Part shown: positions 33,292-42,800 of the stretch, in pieces
How the letters are laid out: every line of letters starts with the position of its first letter
Position numbering within the stretch: the first letter of the stretch is position 1
Assembly: GCF_013181195.1 (NCBI RefSeq)
Contig: NZ_SMZP01000009.1
Location: 62,001 to 126,000, forward strand
Length of the DNA stretch: 64,000 bases
Reading direction: 5' to 3'
Source: Caulobacter sp. RHG1
Lineage (GTDB): Bacteria; Pseudomonadota; Alphaproteobacteria; Caulobacterales; Caulobacteraceae
The notes under the pieces: generated by a model
Told to the model about the DNA's origin: nothing
The model's input: only the letters and a program-made list of their open reading frames with translations
Databases searched by the model: none
Program-made: the position numbers and the translations under genes

Positions 33292-33861
33292 ATGACGTTG
33301 CGCGCGGATCCCGCCGTGGTGGCTTGGGTCGGGCGGCACGTGCTGCCTTACGAGGCCAAGGTGCGTTCGGCCCTGTCGCGGGCCCGTGTGCCCGAATCGG
33401 ACATCGACGACCTGCTGCAGGAAGCCTACTGCCGCCTGTGCTCCCTGCGCTCGATCGAGCATGTCGAGAACCCGGAAGGCTATCTTTTCCGCACCGTTCG
33501 CAATGTGCTGAACGCCCAGATCCGCCGCCGGCGCATCGTGCGGATCGACTTCGTCAACGCCATGGACCTGCTGGCCCACGCCGATCAGCGGCCGAGCCCG
33601 GAAGAGGAAACCAGCTACCGTCGCTATCTCGCGCTGGTGCGCGAGGCCATGACCGCCTTGCCCGAGCGCTGCCGCAGAATCCTGGAGATGCGCAAGATCG
33701 AGGGCCTCTCGCAGCGTGAGATCGCCCGCCGGATCGATGTCAGCGAGAGCATCGTCGAAAACGAGGGCGCGAAGGGTTTGCGGTTGATCGCCAAGGCCCT
33801 TCGCGACAAACACGGCGAGGACGCGCCCGAGATCCAGTGGCGCAGGCAGGCTAGAGACTAG
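33292..33861 (+). CDS. ECF sigma factor, FecI-like (third triad)
   Basis: A 189-residue ECF sigma factor. Region 2: DIDDLLQEAYCRLCSL and NPEGYLFRTVRNVLNAQIRR (promoter -10 recognition). Region 4: LPERCRRILEMRKIEGLSQR and EIARRIDVSESIVENEGAKG, where the helix-turn-helix has the IDVSESIVE variant instead of the more common VSxSxVEKH. The next gene starts 1 bp after the stop codon, so sigma and FecR are co-translated. The start at 33292 is the first ATG of the open frame and lacks a strong Shine-Dalgarno. Confidence 0.9.
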   Translation: MTLRADPAVVAWVGRHVLPYEAKVRSALSRARVPESDIDDLLQEAYCRLCSLRSIEHVENPEGYLFRTVRNVLNAQIRRRRIVRIDFVNAMDLLAHADQRPSPEEETSYRRYLALVREAMTALPERCRRILEMRKIEGLSQREIARRIDVSESIVENEGAKGLRLIAKALRDKHGEDAPEIQWRRQARD

Positions 33862-33862
33862 G

Positions 33863-34828
33863 GTGAAGCGGCAGACCGCGCAGGAGATCGAGGCTGACGC
33901 CCTGGACTGGGTGATGGCCCTGGATCGCAGCAACGACGCTCGTTCGCAGCGGCGGCTGGACGCCTGGCTGGCCGGTGACACGCGCCGTCAGGGCGCCTTC
34001 CTGAAGGCGCAGGCGATGTGGGCGACCCTGGGCGAGGAGGCTTCCGGAGCCGAGGTCACGCCGCTGTTTCCTGCCGCCACGCCTCGTAGAGCGCGACGCG
34101 GCATCGACCGGCGGACCGCCATGGTCGGCGGCGGTCTGGCGGCCAGCCTTGCCGCCGCGATCGGTTTCGTCCTGAGCCCCCAGGTCTATCGCACCGAGAA
34201 GGGCGAGCAGCGGGCCATGCCGCTGGAGGATGGCTCGACCATCCGCATCAACACCGACAGCGCGCTGAGCGTGGCCCTGACCCGCGAACGGCGCAGGATC
34301 CGGCTGAAGGACGGCGAGGCCTGGTTCAAGGTCGCCCACGACAAGGCCCGGCCGTTTATGGTCGAGGCCGGCGGCGTGGCCGTCCGGGCCACCGGCACGG
34401 CCTTCGCGGTGCGGCGGGCCGAGAACGGCGTCGACGTGCTGGTCACCGAGGGCTCCGTCGACGTCTGGAGCCTCGACGCGCCGGATCGCAAGGTGGCGCT
34501 GAAGGCGGGGCAGAGCCTGTTCGTCGCCAATGCCGCGCCGGCCCCTGACAAGGCCCGCATCCTGGACGACGCCGGCGAGGTGCGCCGCAAGCTGGCCTGG
34601 CGCGACGGTCGCATCGAGCTGGATGGCGAGACCCTGGGCTTCGCCGCCGCCGAGTTCAACCGCTACAACCGCCTGCAGCTGCGGGTGACCGGCGACGCCC
34701 TGGCCGGCGAGCGCCTGTACGGCGTGTTCAGCGTCGACGACCCCGAAGCCTTTGCGCGGGCGGCGCAGGTCAGCCTGCAGGCCTCGGTCCAGCGGCCTTC
34801 GTCCGACGAAATCGCCATCTCCCGCTGA
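33863..34828 (+). CDS. FecR-type anti-sigma regulator (third triad)
   Basis: A 321-residue FecR protein starting at GTG, one base after the sigma stop. The N-terminal FecR_N domain (ALDWVMALDRSNDARSQRRL, residues 12-60) is followed by an Arg-Arg and a membrane segment (DRRTAMVGGGLAASLAAAIG, about residues 88-108). The periplasmic FecR domain has AMPLEDGSTIRINTDSALSV and GEAWFKVAHDKARPF, and the C-terminal part has LGFAAAEFNRYNRLQLRV. The gene is followed after 103 bp by an STN-containing receptor, completing a signalling unit like those at 10811-15561 and 15626-19738. Confidence 0.92.
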   Translation: MKRQTAQEIEADALDWVMALDRSNDARSQRRLDAWLAGDTRRQGAFLKAQAMWATLGEEASGAEVTPLFPAATPRRARRGIDRRTAMVGGGLAASLAAAIGFVLSPQVYRTEKGEQRAMPLEDGSTIRINTDSALSVALTRERRRIRLKDGEAWFKVAHDKARPFMVEAGGVAVRATGTAFAVRRAENGVDVLVTEGSVDVWSLDAPDRKVALKAGQSLFVANAAPAPDKARILDDAGEVRRKLAWRDGRIELDGETLGFAAAEFNRYNRLQLRVTGDALAGERLYGVFSVDDPEAFARAAQVSLQASVQRPSSDEIAISR

Positions 34829-34857
34829 CCTTCTGAAAAAAAGTTTGCGGCCCGCGT

Positions 34858-34884
34858 AAGGAAAATCGAGGGCCGGACATCCTT
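34858..34884 (+). promoter_or_regulatory. candidate FecI-type promoter upstream of receptor gene
   Basis: AAGGAAAAT at 34858-34866 and TCCTT at 34880-34884 resemble the GGAAAT and TCCTT boxes known from the E. coli fecA promoter. The gap of 13 nt is shorter than usual for that promoter, so the match may be chance. It lies 48 bp before the GTG start. Confidence 0.3.
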
Positions 34885-34931
34885 GGGTCAGGCGCCTGGA
34901 CGGACGGCGCCGACCAACAGGGGATCTCTTC

Positions 34932-37900
34932 GTGAAATCGTTCTTCATGGCTGGCGTTGCGCCGGTCGCCATCGTCGCCTTCATGGCGGCGACGCCCGCC
35001 CTCGCGCAGGACGTTCGCTTCGACGTGCCGGCCCAGCCCGCCGCGTCGGGCGTCGCCGCCTTCGCCAAGCAGGCCGACATCCAGCTGATCATCTCGGCCC
35101 GCGACGCCGAAGGCCGCCGGACGAACGCCGTCACCGGGACCTTCACTGTACAGTCCGGCCTTCAGCGCCTGCTGGCTGGCGCTGGCCTGACCACGCGGAT
35201 GATCGACGCCCGCACCTTCGCCGTCGTGGCCGAAGAGGGCGTGATCCGCACCGCCTCCGCCGAGCCCGAGATGGTCGAGACCGTGGTCGTCACCGGCTCG
35301 CGCATCGCCCGCACCGGCTTTGACGCCTCAACCCCGGTCAGCGTGCTTAGCGCCGAGGACTTTCGCATCTCCGGCACGACCAATGTCGAGGAGCTGCTGA
35401 ACGACTCGCCGCAGTTCGTGCCGTCTACCAATGGCGGCGCCTATGGCAATGTGGTGCCCGGCGGTTCGGCCGACTTGAACCTGCGCGGCTTTGGCGCGTC
35501 GCGGAACCTGGTGCTGGTCAACGGCCGCCGCTTCACGGTCAACGGGCCCGAACTGGTCACCGACATCAACACGATCCCGTCGTCGCTGATCAAGCGGACC
35601 GAGATCGTCACCGGCGGGTCGTCGGCCGTCTATGGTTCTGATGCGATCACCGGCGTGGTCAACTTCATCACCCGCGACGACATCGACGGGATCGAGCTGA
35701 ACGCCCAGGCCAGCTTTGACAGCCCGACCCGCACCCCGACCTACAATGTCGACCTCTCGGGCGGCCGCAAGTTCGCCGACGGCCGCGGGCAGGTCATCGC
35801 CTCGCTGAACTATCTGGATCGCGGCGCCATGACCCGGGCCGAGCGCGGCGACTTCGCTCCGCAGTGGATGGTTAATGGCTGCGTCACCGCCGCCAGCTGG
35901 CGCAAGAACGGGGTGGGCACGCCCATGACCGTTCCGGCCGGCTCCAATTGTCGCGCGGCCGGCGGCCTGCCGGGCCTGATCGCCAGCGGCAGCGGCGACA
36001 TCCCCAACGGCCGCTTCACCGGCGTGCCGCTGCCCGGCTCGACGGCCTCGAACGCGGCGCTGAACGCGGCCCTGACGGCGGCGGGCCTGGGCGGGCTGGG
36101 CTCGCGCGGCTTCACCTTCAACGACGCGGGCAGCACCGTCCGCCCGGCGCTGACGCCGCAGGACGACTACAACCTGCAGCCCGACAACTACCTGATCGTC
36201 CCGCAGCAGCGGGTGATGTTCAATTCCTTCGCCCACTACGACCTGAACGATCGCGCGACGGTCTATGGCGAGGTCCATTTCAGCCGCAACAAGGTCGACC
36301 AGCAGCTGGCCCCGTCCAGCATCAGCGGTCCGTTCCTGTTCAACATCAACAACCCCAACCTGTCGTCGGAGATGCGCGAGGTCCTTCGTCAGCTTGATCT
36401 GAAGGAGACGAGCGCAACCACTGTGGTCACCGGCCCGACCTCGATGGTCAACCGTCCGGGCGACGGCCTGGCGGCCCTGAGCATCGCCCGTCGCCTGCTG
36501 GAAGTCGGCGTGCGTCGCAACATGACCAAGCGCGACGTCTTTCGCGGCGTGGTCGGCGTGAAGGGCGACCTGCCCGACGCCTCGACCTCGTTCCTGACCA
36601 ACCTGTCCTACGACCTCTATTACAGCTACGCCGACACCCAGCAGACCGACACCCAAGCCGGCAACGTCTCGCGCAGCCGCTTCCAGGCGGGCCTGCTGTC
36701 GGCCAATGGCGCCGCGCCGCTGCTGAACATCTTCGGCCAGAACCTGTCCCAGGCGGGCGTCGACTCGATCATCATCGCCTCGACCACCAACGAGGTCGAA
36801 ACCCGCCAGCAGGTGGCCGCCGCCAACCTGTCGGGCGAGGCCTTCCGCCTGCCGGCCGGCCCGGTCGGCTTCTCGCTGGGCGCGGAGTGGCGCAAGTCGT
36901 TCGCCGGCGTCTCGCCCGACGCCAACCTGGTGAACGGCGACGTCGTGGGCTTCAATCCCGGCCTGCCGTCCAGCGGCTCGATCACCGCCAAGGAGATCTA
37001 CGGCGAGGTGCGCGCCCCGCTGTTGGCCGATCTGCCGCTGGTCCAGAACCTGACCGCCAACGCCGCTTTTCGCTATTCGGACTATAGCCTGAAGGGCATC
37101 GGCGGGGTCTGGACCTATCTGGGCGGCCTGGAGTGGCGCGTGAACCCGGACGTCGCCCTGCGCGGCCAGTTCCAGCGCGCCGTCCGCGCCCCCAATGTCG
37201 GTGAGCTCTATGCCGGTCTGTCGACCAGCAGCAGCGCCGCCGTCGACCCGTGCTCGAACCGTCAGCCGGTCGCGGCCCGCACCGCCGCCGTCCGCGCGCT
37301 CTGCATTGCCATGGGCGTGCCGGAAGGTCAGGTGTTTGGCGCCGGCGTTCAGCCCAACGAGACCATCACCGCCGTCTATGGCGGCAGCGATCAGGTCGGC
37401 GTCGAGGAGTCCGACACCAAGACCTTCGGCGTGGTGCTGACGCCGCGCATCGTTCCAAACCTGGCGGTCAGCGTCGACTATTTCGATATCGAGCTGAAGG
37501 GCGCCATCGCGCCCCTGGGCGGCGGCCTGAACAACACCCTGAACCTCTGCTACAACATCGTGCAGAACCAGAGCAGCGAGTTCTGCCAGGCCATCGCCCG
37601 CAACCCGCTGACGGGCGAGATCAGCAATCCCTATTACGTGCAGATCCGCTCGGCCAACACGGGCGCACTGAAGACCTCTGGCGTCGATTTCGCGGCTCGC
37701 TATCGTTTCGGCATGGACTGGGGCTTCGACGGCGCGAGCCGCTTCGAGGTGGCCAGTAACTGGACCTGGACCAAGGAGCTGGTCTCGACCCCGGTGCAGG
37801 CCTTCCCGAACGTGCAGAACAACTGCGCCGGCGCCTATGGCACCACCTGCGGCGAGCCGGTCCCGCGCCTGAAGGGCGTCACCCGCCTGACCTGGAGCAG

Positions 37901-38213
37901 CGGCCCGCTGACCCTCAGCCTGCGCGGTCGCTACATCGGCAAGGTCACGGTCGACACCTACGTGCTGCCCAGCCGCTCGGGCCTGCCGACGCCGGACCTG
38001 GCCGACCTGACCAACCCGGTGCTCAAGGCGCGCGGCTATCTCGACCTGTCGGGCGCCTGGGACGTCAGCAAGGCCCTGCGCCTGTCGGGCGGGATCGACA
38101 ACCTGCTGAACAGCGATCCGCCGATCGTCGCCAACCCGCGGGCCAACACCTATCCGACCACCTATGACGCGCTGGGCATGCGCTTCTATCTGGGCGCCTC
38201 GATGAGGTTCTGA
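34932..38213 (+). CDS. TonB-dependent receptor with STN signalling domain (third triad)
   Basis: A 1093-residue receptor starting at GTG. Signal peptide (MKSFFMAGVAPVAIVAFMAA, cleavage near ALAQ), then an STN domain at about residues 30-100 (FDVPAQPAASGVAAFAKQ, SGLQRLLAGAGLTTRM). The TonB box (VETVVVTGSRIARTGFDAS) and plug with NVEELLNDSPQFVP, LNLRGFGASRNLVLVNGRR and TGGSSAVYGSDAITGVVNFI are of the type common in the large 1000-residue Caulobacter and Sphingomonas receptors. The barrel ends FYLGASMRF. The STN domain fits the FecR gene just upstream. The neighbouring downstream genes concern purine nucleosides, but with a terminator hairpin and a 321-bp gap between, the link is uncertain. Confidence 0.93.
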   Translation: MKSFFMAGVAPVAIVAFMAATPALAQDVRFDVPAQPAASGVAAFAKQADIQLIISARDAEGRRTNAVTGTFTVQSGLQRLLAGAGLTTRMIDARTFAVVAEEGVIRTASAEPEMVETVVVTGSRIARTGFDASTPVSVLSAEDFRISGTTNVEELLNDSPQFVPSTNGGAYGNVVPGGSADLNLRGFGASRNLVLVNGRRFTVNGPELVTDINTIPSSLIKRTEIVTGGSSAVYGSDAITGVVNFITRDDIDGIELNAQASFDSPTRTPTYNVDLSGGRKFADGRGQVIASLNYLDRGAMTRAERGDFAPQWMVNGCVTAASWRKNGVGTPMTVPAGSNCRAAGGLPGLIASGSGDIPNGRFTGVPLPGSTASNAALNAALTAAGLGGLGSRGFTFNDAGSTVRPALTPQDDYNLQPDNYLIVPQQRVMFNSFAHYDLNDRATVYGEVHFSRNKVDQQLAPSSISGPFLFNINNPNLSSEMREVLRQLDLKETSATTVVTGPTSMVNRPGDGLAALSIARRLLEVGVRRNMTKRDVFRGVVGVKGDLPDASTSFLTNLSYDLYYSYADTQQTDTQAGNVSRSRFQAGLLSANGAAPLLNIFGQNLSQAGVDSIIIASTTNEVETRQQVAAANLSGEAFRLPAGPVGFSLGAEWRKSFAGVSPDANLVNGDVVGFNPGLPSSGSITAKEIYGEVRAPLLADLPLVQNLTANAAFRYSDYSLKGIGGVWTYLGGLEWRVNPDVALRGQFQRAVRAPNVGELYAGLSTSSSAAVDPCSNRQPVAARTAAVRALCIAMGVPEGQVFGAGVQPNETITAVYGGSDQVGVEESDTKTFGVVLTPRIVPNLAVSVDYFDIELKGAIAPLGGGLNNTLNLCYNIVQNQSSEFCQAIARNPLTGEISNPYYVQIRSANTGALKTSGVDFAARYRFGMDWGFDGASRFEVASNWTWTKELVSTPVQAFPNVQNNCAGAYGTTCGEPVPRLKGVTRLTWSSGPLTLSLRGRYIGKVTVDTYVLPSRSGLPTPDLADLTNPVLKARGYLDLSGAWDVSKALRLSGGIDNLLNSDPPIVANPRANTYPTTYDALGMRFYLGASMRF

Positions 38214-38534
38214 CGGCGAGGGCGGCCGCGGCGTATCTCCCCCTCGCACCGCGGCCGTCCGATCCATCCAGGGGTTGTAGAACGTTTCCAGGCTTGGTGT
38301 TGAGGCGAGTCTGATTCTTCTGCGGGCGTCGCTCCGGGACGCCGCTGTATGCAGCAGGCGCAGGCGCCGCCTGCCCAGTCCAAGGTCACCACGAAGTAAG
38401 AGTTTATTTCACTTCCCTGCTTGCTTGACCCTGCTTCGGTCGAAGCCTTTGCATCCCATCAGGACACGCCATTGCGACGTCCGGGGGGCCGCGCTCGTGA
38501 GTGTTCACGCGGCCGAGTAGGGGAGTGAGTGAGC
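38214..38534. other. 321-bp intergenic region between third triad and NUP gene
   Basis: It holds a hairpin at its left end (listed separately), a second weak inverted repeat (GGCGTC with GACGCC around 38325-38345), a locally AT-richer stretch near 38395-38415 (AAGAGTTTATTTCACTT) and a TTGACC around 38427 that could be a -35 box without a good -10 partner. I see no open reading frame with coding character. Confidence 0.5.
38223..38257 (+). terminator. hairpin after the third STN receptor
   Basis: CGGCCGCGG at 38223-38231 pairs exactly with CCGCGGCCG at 38249-38257 around a 17-nt loop. No T-run follows. It is probably a transcript end or stabiliser. Confidence 0.5.
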
Positions 38535-39590
38535 ATGTTGAACCTGTCCGCCTGGACGCGCCGGTCGTTGCTGGCTGCGGCGTTCGCGGGAGTCGCGGCG
38601 ACGTCCGCGCTCGCACAGGCCCCGGCCGCTCCTGCGCCTGCGCCCGCCACGGCGGCAGCGCCCATTCCGATCCGCGTCGTGGTCGTCACGGCCTACGCCC
38701 TGGAAGACAAGGCCTGGATGGCGCAGGCGCCGCAGAAGCTGGATTTCCCCAATGGCGTCGCGCCGTTGGGCTATGATCCGGCCAAGGGCGTCCTGATCCT
38801 GCGCACGGGCGTGGGCACCAACCACGCCGCCATCACCACCTTCGCTTTGGGCGCGGACCCGCGTTTCGACCTCTCCAAGGCCTACTGGGTCATCGCCGCT
38901 ATCGCCGGGGTAAACCCGGACGAGGCTTCGCCCGGCTCGGCCGCGTGGATCGGCAACGTGATCGACGTCGACTTCGGCAAGTGGGTCGATCCGCGCGAAG
39001 CGCCGCCGGAATGGGTGGGCGGCTATCCGCCGTTCGAGCCGCCGCGCGCCGACCGGCCCAGCAGCGTCTACTATCCGCTCAACATCGGCCTCCGCGACTG
39101 GGCGTTCAACCTGACCAAGGACACGCCGCTGCCGGACACCGAGGCGCTGAAGACCGCCCGCGCGCCGTTTTCAAGCTTCCCGAACGGCTCCAAGCCGCCG
39201 TTCGTGCTGACCGGCGATGAAATCTCGGCCCAGGCCTACTGGCACGGCGCGATGCTGACCAAGCGCTACGCCAAGCTCACCACCGACTACAGCGGCGGCA
39301 AGAGCCGGTTCATCATGACCGCCATGGAAGACACCGGCGTAGCCAACGCCCTGCGTCGTCTGACGGCCGTCGGCAAGGCCGACTACGACCGCCTGGTCGT
39401 GTTGCGCACGGCCAGCAACTATTCGCAGCAGGCCCCAGGCGAGAGCCCGGTCGACAGCATGAACCGTCCCTATGCCGGGGTCGGCGACGCCGCCGCCTAC
39501 GCCGCCCATGTGGTGGCCGGCAAGGTGGTCAACGAGCTCTCGGGCAACTGGGCCGTCTATCGCGACAAGATTCCCGGCGCCGGGAAGTGA
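38535..39590 (+). CDS. purine nucleoside permease (NUP) family protein, exported
   Basis: A 351-residue protein of the NUP family. The ATG at 38535 has GGGGAG 9 nt upstream; a GTG two codons earlier is less well spaced. A signal sequence with two arginines (WTRRSLLAAAFAGVAATSAL) is followed by a Pro/Ala linker, then the conserved blocks DPRFDLSKAYWVIAAIAGVN, PGSAAWIGNVIDVDFGKWVD and MTAMEDTGVANALRRL. Apart from the signal there is no membrane-spanning segment, so the name permease is doubtful. The block LILRTGVGTNHAAITTFALG resembles the phosphate-binding part of nucleoside phosphorylase folds. A periplasmic nucleoside-binding or cleaving protein is more likely. Neighbours are a receptor, an adenosine deaminase and a phosphorylase. 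Confidence 0.88.
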   Translation: MLNLSAWTRRSLLAAAFAGVAATSALAQAPAAPAPAPATAAAPIPIRVVVVTAYALEDKAWMAQAPQKLDFPNGVAPLGYDPAKGVLILRTGVGTNHAAITTFALGADPRFDLSKAYWVIAAIAGVNPDEASPGSAAWIGNVIDVDFGKWVDPREAPPEWVGGYPPFEPPRADRPSSVYYPLNIGLRDWAFNLTKDTPLPDTEALKTARAPFSSFPNGSKPPFVLTGDEISAQAYWHGAMLTKRYAKLTTDYSGGKSRFIMTAMEDTGVANALRRLTAVGKADYDRLVVLRTASNYSQQAPGESPVDSMNRPYAGVGDAAAYAAHVVAGKVVNELSGNWAVYRDKIPGAGK

Positions 39591-39805
39591 AGACCTGAAA
39601 CGGCGGACCGGCCTTCACGCCGGTTCAGCCGCGAGGACGCGCAACGGCGTCCCGACCGTTGGGGGAAGCAACCGGAGACTCTGACCTCGTGGCTTGCCGC
39701 GCGCCTCGTCGCGCGTGGACGCAGCCTGGGGCGCAGTAGGCGTAACGGCTTCAGTTCGGTGTGGCTCGGGGGGACCGCAGGCGCACCACCATCCAGGGGA
39801 CCCAG
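39591..39805 (+). promoter_or_regulatory. 215-bp structured leader before the Oar-like receptor
   Basis: Two hairpins are visible: ACCGGC/GCCGGT at 39607-39624 and CGCGCG/CGCGCG at 39698-39715. The remaining 90 bp are G-rich with GGGG tracts (near 39730 and 39768) before an AGGGGA Shine-Dalgarno at 39795-39800. I see no match to a known riboswitch core. A terminator for the NUP gene plus a promoter is the simple reading. Confidence 0.35.
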
Positions 39806-42800
39806 ATGCGACACCTATATGCTGCAAGCGCCATTGCGCTTGCCCTGTCAGCCACCGCGACGGCGGTGGTCGCTCAAGAAACGACTTCCTCGATCCGCGG
39901 CTCGGTCAGCGCGGCCGGCGCGTCCGCCGTCGGCGCCAGCATCAGCGCGGTGCACGAGCCGTCCGGCACGACCGCCAGCGCCACCACCAACAGCGCCGGC
40001 GCCTTCAACCTGACCGGTCTGCGTCCCGGTGGTCCGTACACGGTTACGGTGACCGCGCCCGGCTTTGCGCCGGTGACCTCGCAAAACCTCTTCCTGACGG
40101 TCGGCCAACCCTACAACCTGCCGATCGCCATCGGCGAAAGCCAGGTCGACGAGCTGGTGGTCACAGCCAGCCGCGCCGAGCGCTCAGGTCCGATGGTTTC
40201 GGTGTTCGACCGCGACAGCATCGCCAGCGTCGCCTCGGTTTCGCGCGACATCCGCGACATTGCCCGCCGCGACCCGTTCGCTTCGTTCAACCCCAGCACG
40301 CGTGGCGTCTCGATCGCCGGTCAGAACGGCCGCACCAACCGCTTCTCGGTCGATGGCGTGCGCTTCTCGGACAACTTCGGCCTGAACCAGGGCGGCCTGC
40401 CCAGCGCCCGGGGCCCGATCCCGCTGGACGCCGTCGAGCAGTTGTCGGTCAAGATCGCGCCCTACGACATCTCGGAAGGCGACTTCCAGGGCGGTTCGAT
40501 CAACGTCGTCCTGCGCTCGGGCGGCAACAAGTTCACCGGCGCCGCCGGCTACACCTATTCCGACGACAGCCTGATGGGGACCAAGTCGAAGGGCAGTTCC
40601 TTCTCGCAGGAGATGACGTCGAAGACCTATAACGGCTTCATCTCGGGCCCGATCATCAAGGACAAGCTGTTCTTCGCGTTCGCCTACGAGAAGCTGAACG
40701 AGACGGTCCCTGCGGTGTTCGGCGCGCCCGGCACCGGCAACGCCGTGCCCAACCTGACCCAGTCCCAGATCGACCAGGTCAGCTCGATCGCCAAGAGCGT
40801 CTACGGCTACGACACGCTGGGCGTGGCCACCAGCCGTCCTGAAATGGACAAGAAGTGGACGCTGAAGCTCGACTGGAACATCAACGACAATCACCGCCTG
40901 TCGTACTCGACCATCCAGAACAAGGGCGAGACGGTCGCGCTCAGCGGCGGCAGCTCGTCGATCACGTCGCCGGGCCTGGGCCTGGCGTCCTACGCCACCC
41001 ACGAACCCGAGCGGGTCGAGACCCACGCGCTGCAGCTGAACTCGACCTGGTCGAACGCCTTCAGCACCGAACTGCGGGTCAATTATCGCGACTCGATGAA
41101 AGCCCCGATCTCGTTCGGCTCGCCGGGCTACAGCGACATCACCGTCTGTCTGGATCCGACCTCGGTCGGCTCGCTGAACCAGTGCACTCAGACCGGAACG
41201 CCGCGCCTGGTGTTCGGCACGGAGGCCTTCAGCCACGCCGACATCGTCGGCCAGAAGCAGTACGGCGCCGAGTTCGTCGCCCGCTACAATCTCGGCGACC
41301 ACGCCTTCAAGCTGCACGCGGCGTACAGCAAGCTGAAGATCACCAACACCTTCGTGGCCAATTCGCTGGGCACCTACTACTTCGACTCCGTCGCCGACTT
41401 CCAGGCGCGCCAGGCGGGCCAGCTGCTCTATCAGTACTCGATCACCGGCTCGCTCGCGGATGTCAGCGCCAGCTTCAACTACGACCAGATCACCTTCGGT
41501 CTGCAGGATAGCTACGACATCTCGCCGGAGCTGAACGTCACAGCCGGCGTCCGCTTCGACGGCTACAAGATGGACGACCAGGCGCCGCTGAAGCAGTCGT
41601 TCGTCAACCGCTACGGCTTTGCCAACAACGCCAATATCGACGGCAACCTGGTGGTCCAGCCGCGCGTGGGCCTGACCTGGCGCCCGACCGACCGTCTGAC
41701 GGTTCGCAGTGGCCTGGGCCTGTTCAACGGCGGCTCGCCGGACGTCTTCGTCGGCAACAGCTTCTCGGCGGCCGGGGTGTTCACCAACACCATCACCGTC
41801 GGTCGCGCGGTCGGCGGCACCGGCTGCACCATTCCGGCCACCGTGGCCAATGCCGCGGCGATCTGCAACGCGGCGCTGAACAACGTCCAGGGCAACAAGA
41901 TCGACCCGCTCGTTCTGAGCTATCTGCAAACCAACACCGCGGCCCTGGCTGCGTCGCCGACCTCGTTCATGTCGCCGACCTTCAAGCTGCCGGCGCAGTG
42001 GAAGGCCAATCTGTCGCTCGACTACATGGCCGACTTTGGTGAGCGCCTCGGCGACGGCTGGCGCTTCGGGGCTGACCTGTTCTACGGCCAGACCGACAGC
42101 GCGGCCTACTACATCGATCAGCGCCTGACCCAGGTCGGCACGGCCCCGGACGGTCGTCCGATCTATGCCGACACCTACACCAACACGGCCAACAGCGACC
42201 TGGCCATGAAGTACACCGACAGGGGCAAGTCGCTGATCGCTGTCGCCCGCGCCAGCAAGTCGTTCGACTTCGGCCTGGATACCGGCATCAGCTACACCTA
42301 CTCGGACGTGAAGTCCCTGTCGGACATGGGCAGCTACGCCTCGGGCGGTTCGACCGCCAGCGGCACCTATGGCGGCCAGCCGATGTTCGACCCGAACAAT
42401 CCCGCCTACGGCCGGTCGAGCTATGAAGTGCGCGACAACTGGAAGTTCAATATCGACTACAGCCACGCGTTCTTCGGCGACTACAAGACCAGCTTCAACC
42501 TGTTCGGCGAGCTGCGCTCGGGTTCGCCCTACAGCCTGACGATGAACACCACGGCGTCCAACAGCCGCTCGACCCTGTTCGGCACGACCGGCGGCACCAA
42601 CCGCTACCTGCTGTATGTGCCGGACGTCTCCAGCATGACCGCCGACTCCAAGGTCACCTATGCGTCGACCGCGGTGTACGAGGCCTTCCGCGCCTTCGTG
42701 CAGGGCAACGATCTGGCCCAGGGCGTGATCGGCAAGAACACCGAAAAGTCGCCGGACTACTTCAAGGTCGATCTGCACATCGAACAGGAACTGCCGGTGC

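Noticed and set aside
35328-38267. Open frame of 979 codons on the minus strand opposite the third STN receptor
   Set aside because: Composition is typical of an antisense shadow in high-GC DNA; there is no domain, no plausible signal, and it runs through the terminator hairpin region.
38459-38825. Small frames overlapping the NUP start region on both strands
   Set aside because: They overlap the NUP signal peptide coding region and show no conserved motif or ribosome binding site.
39661-39805. Cobalamin or purine riboswitch before the Oar-like receptor
   Set aside because: The B12 box and the purine riboswitch core could not be found; only generic hairpins and G-tracts are present.
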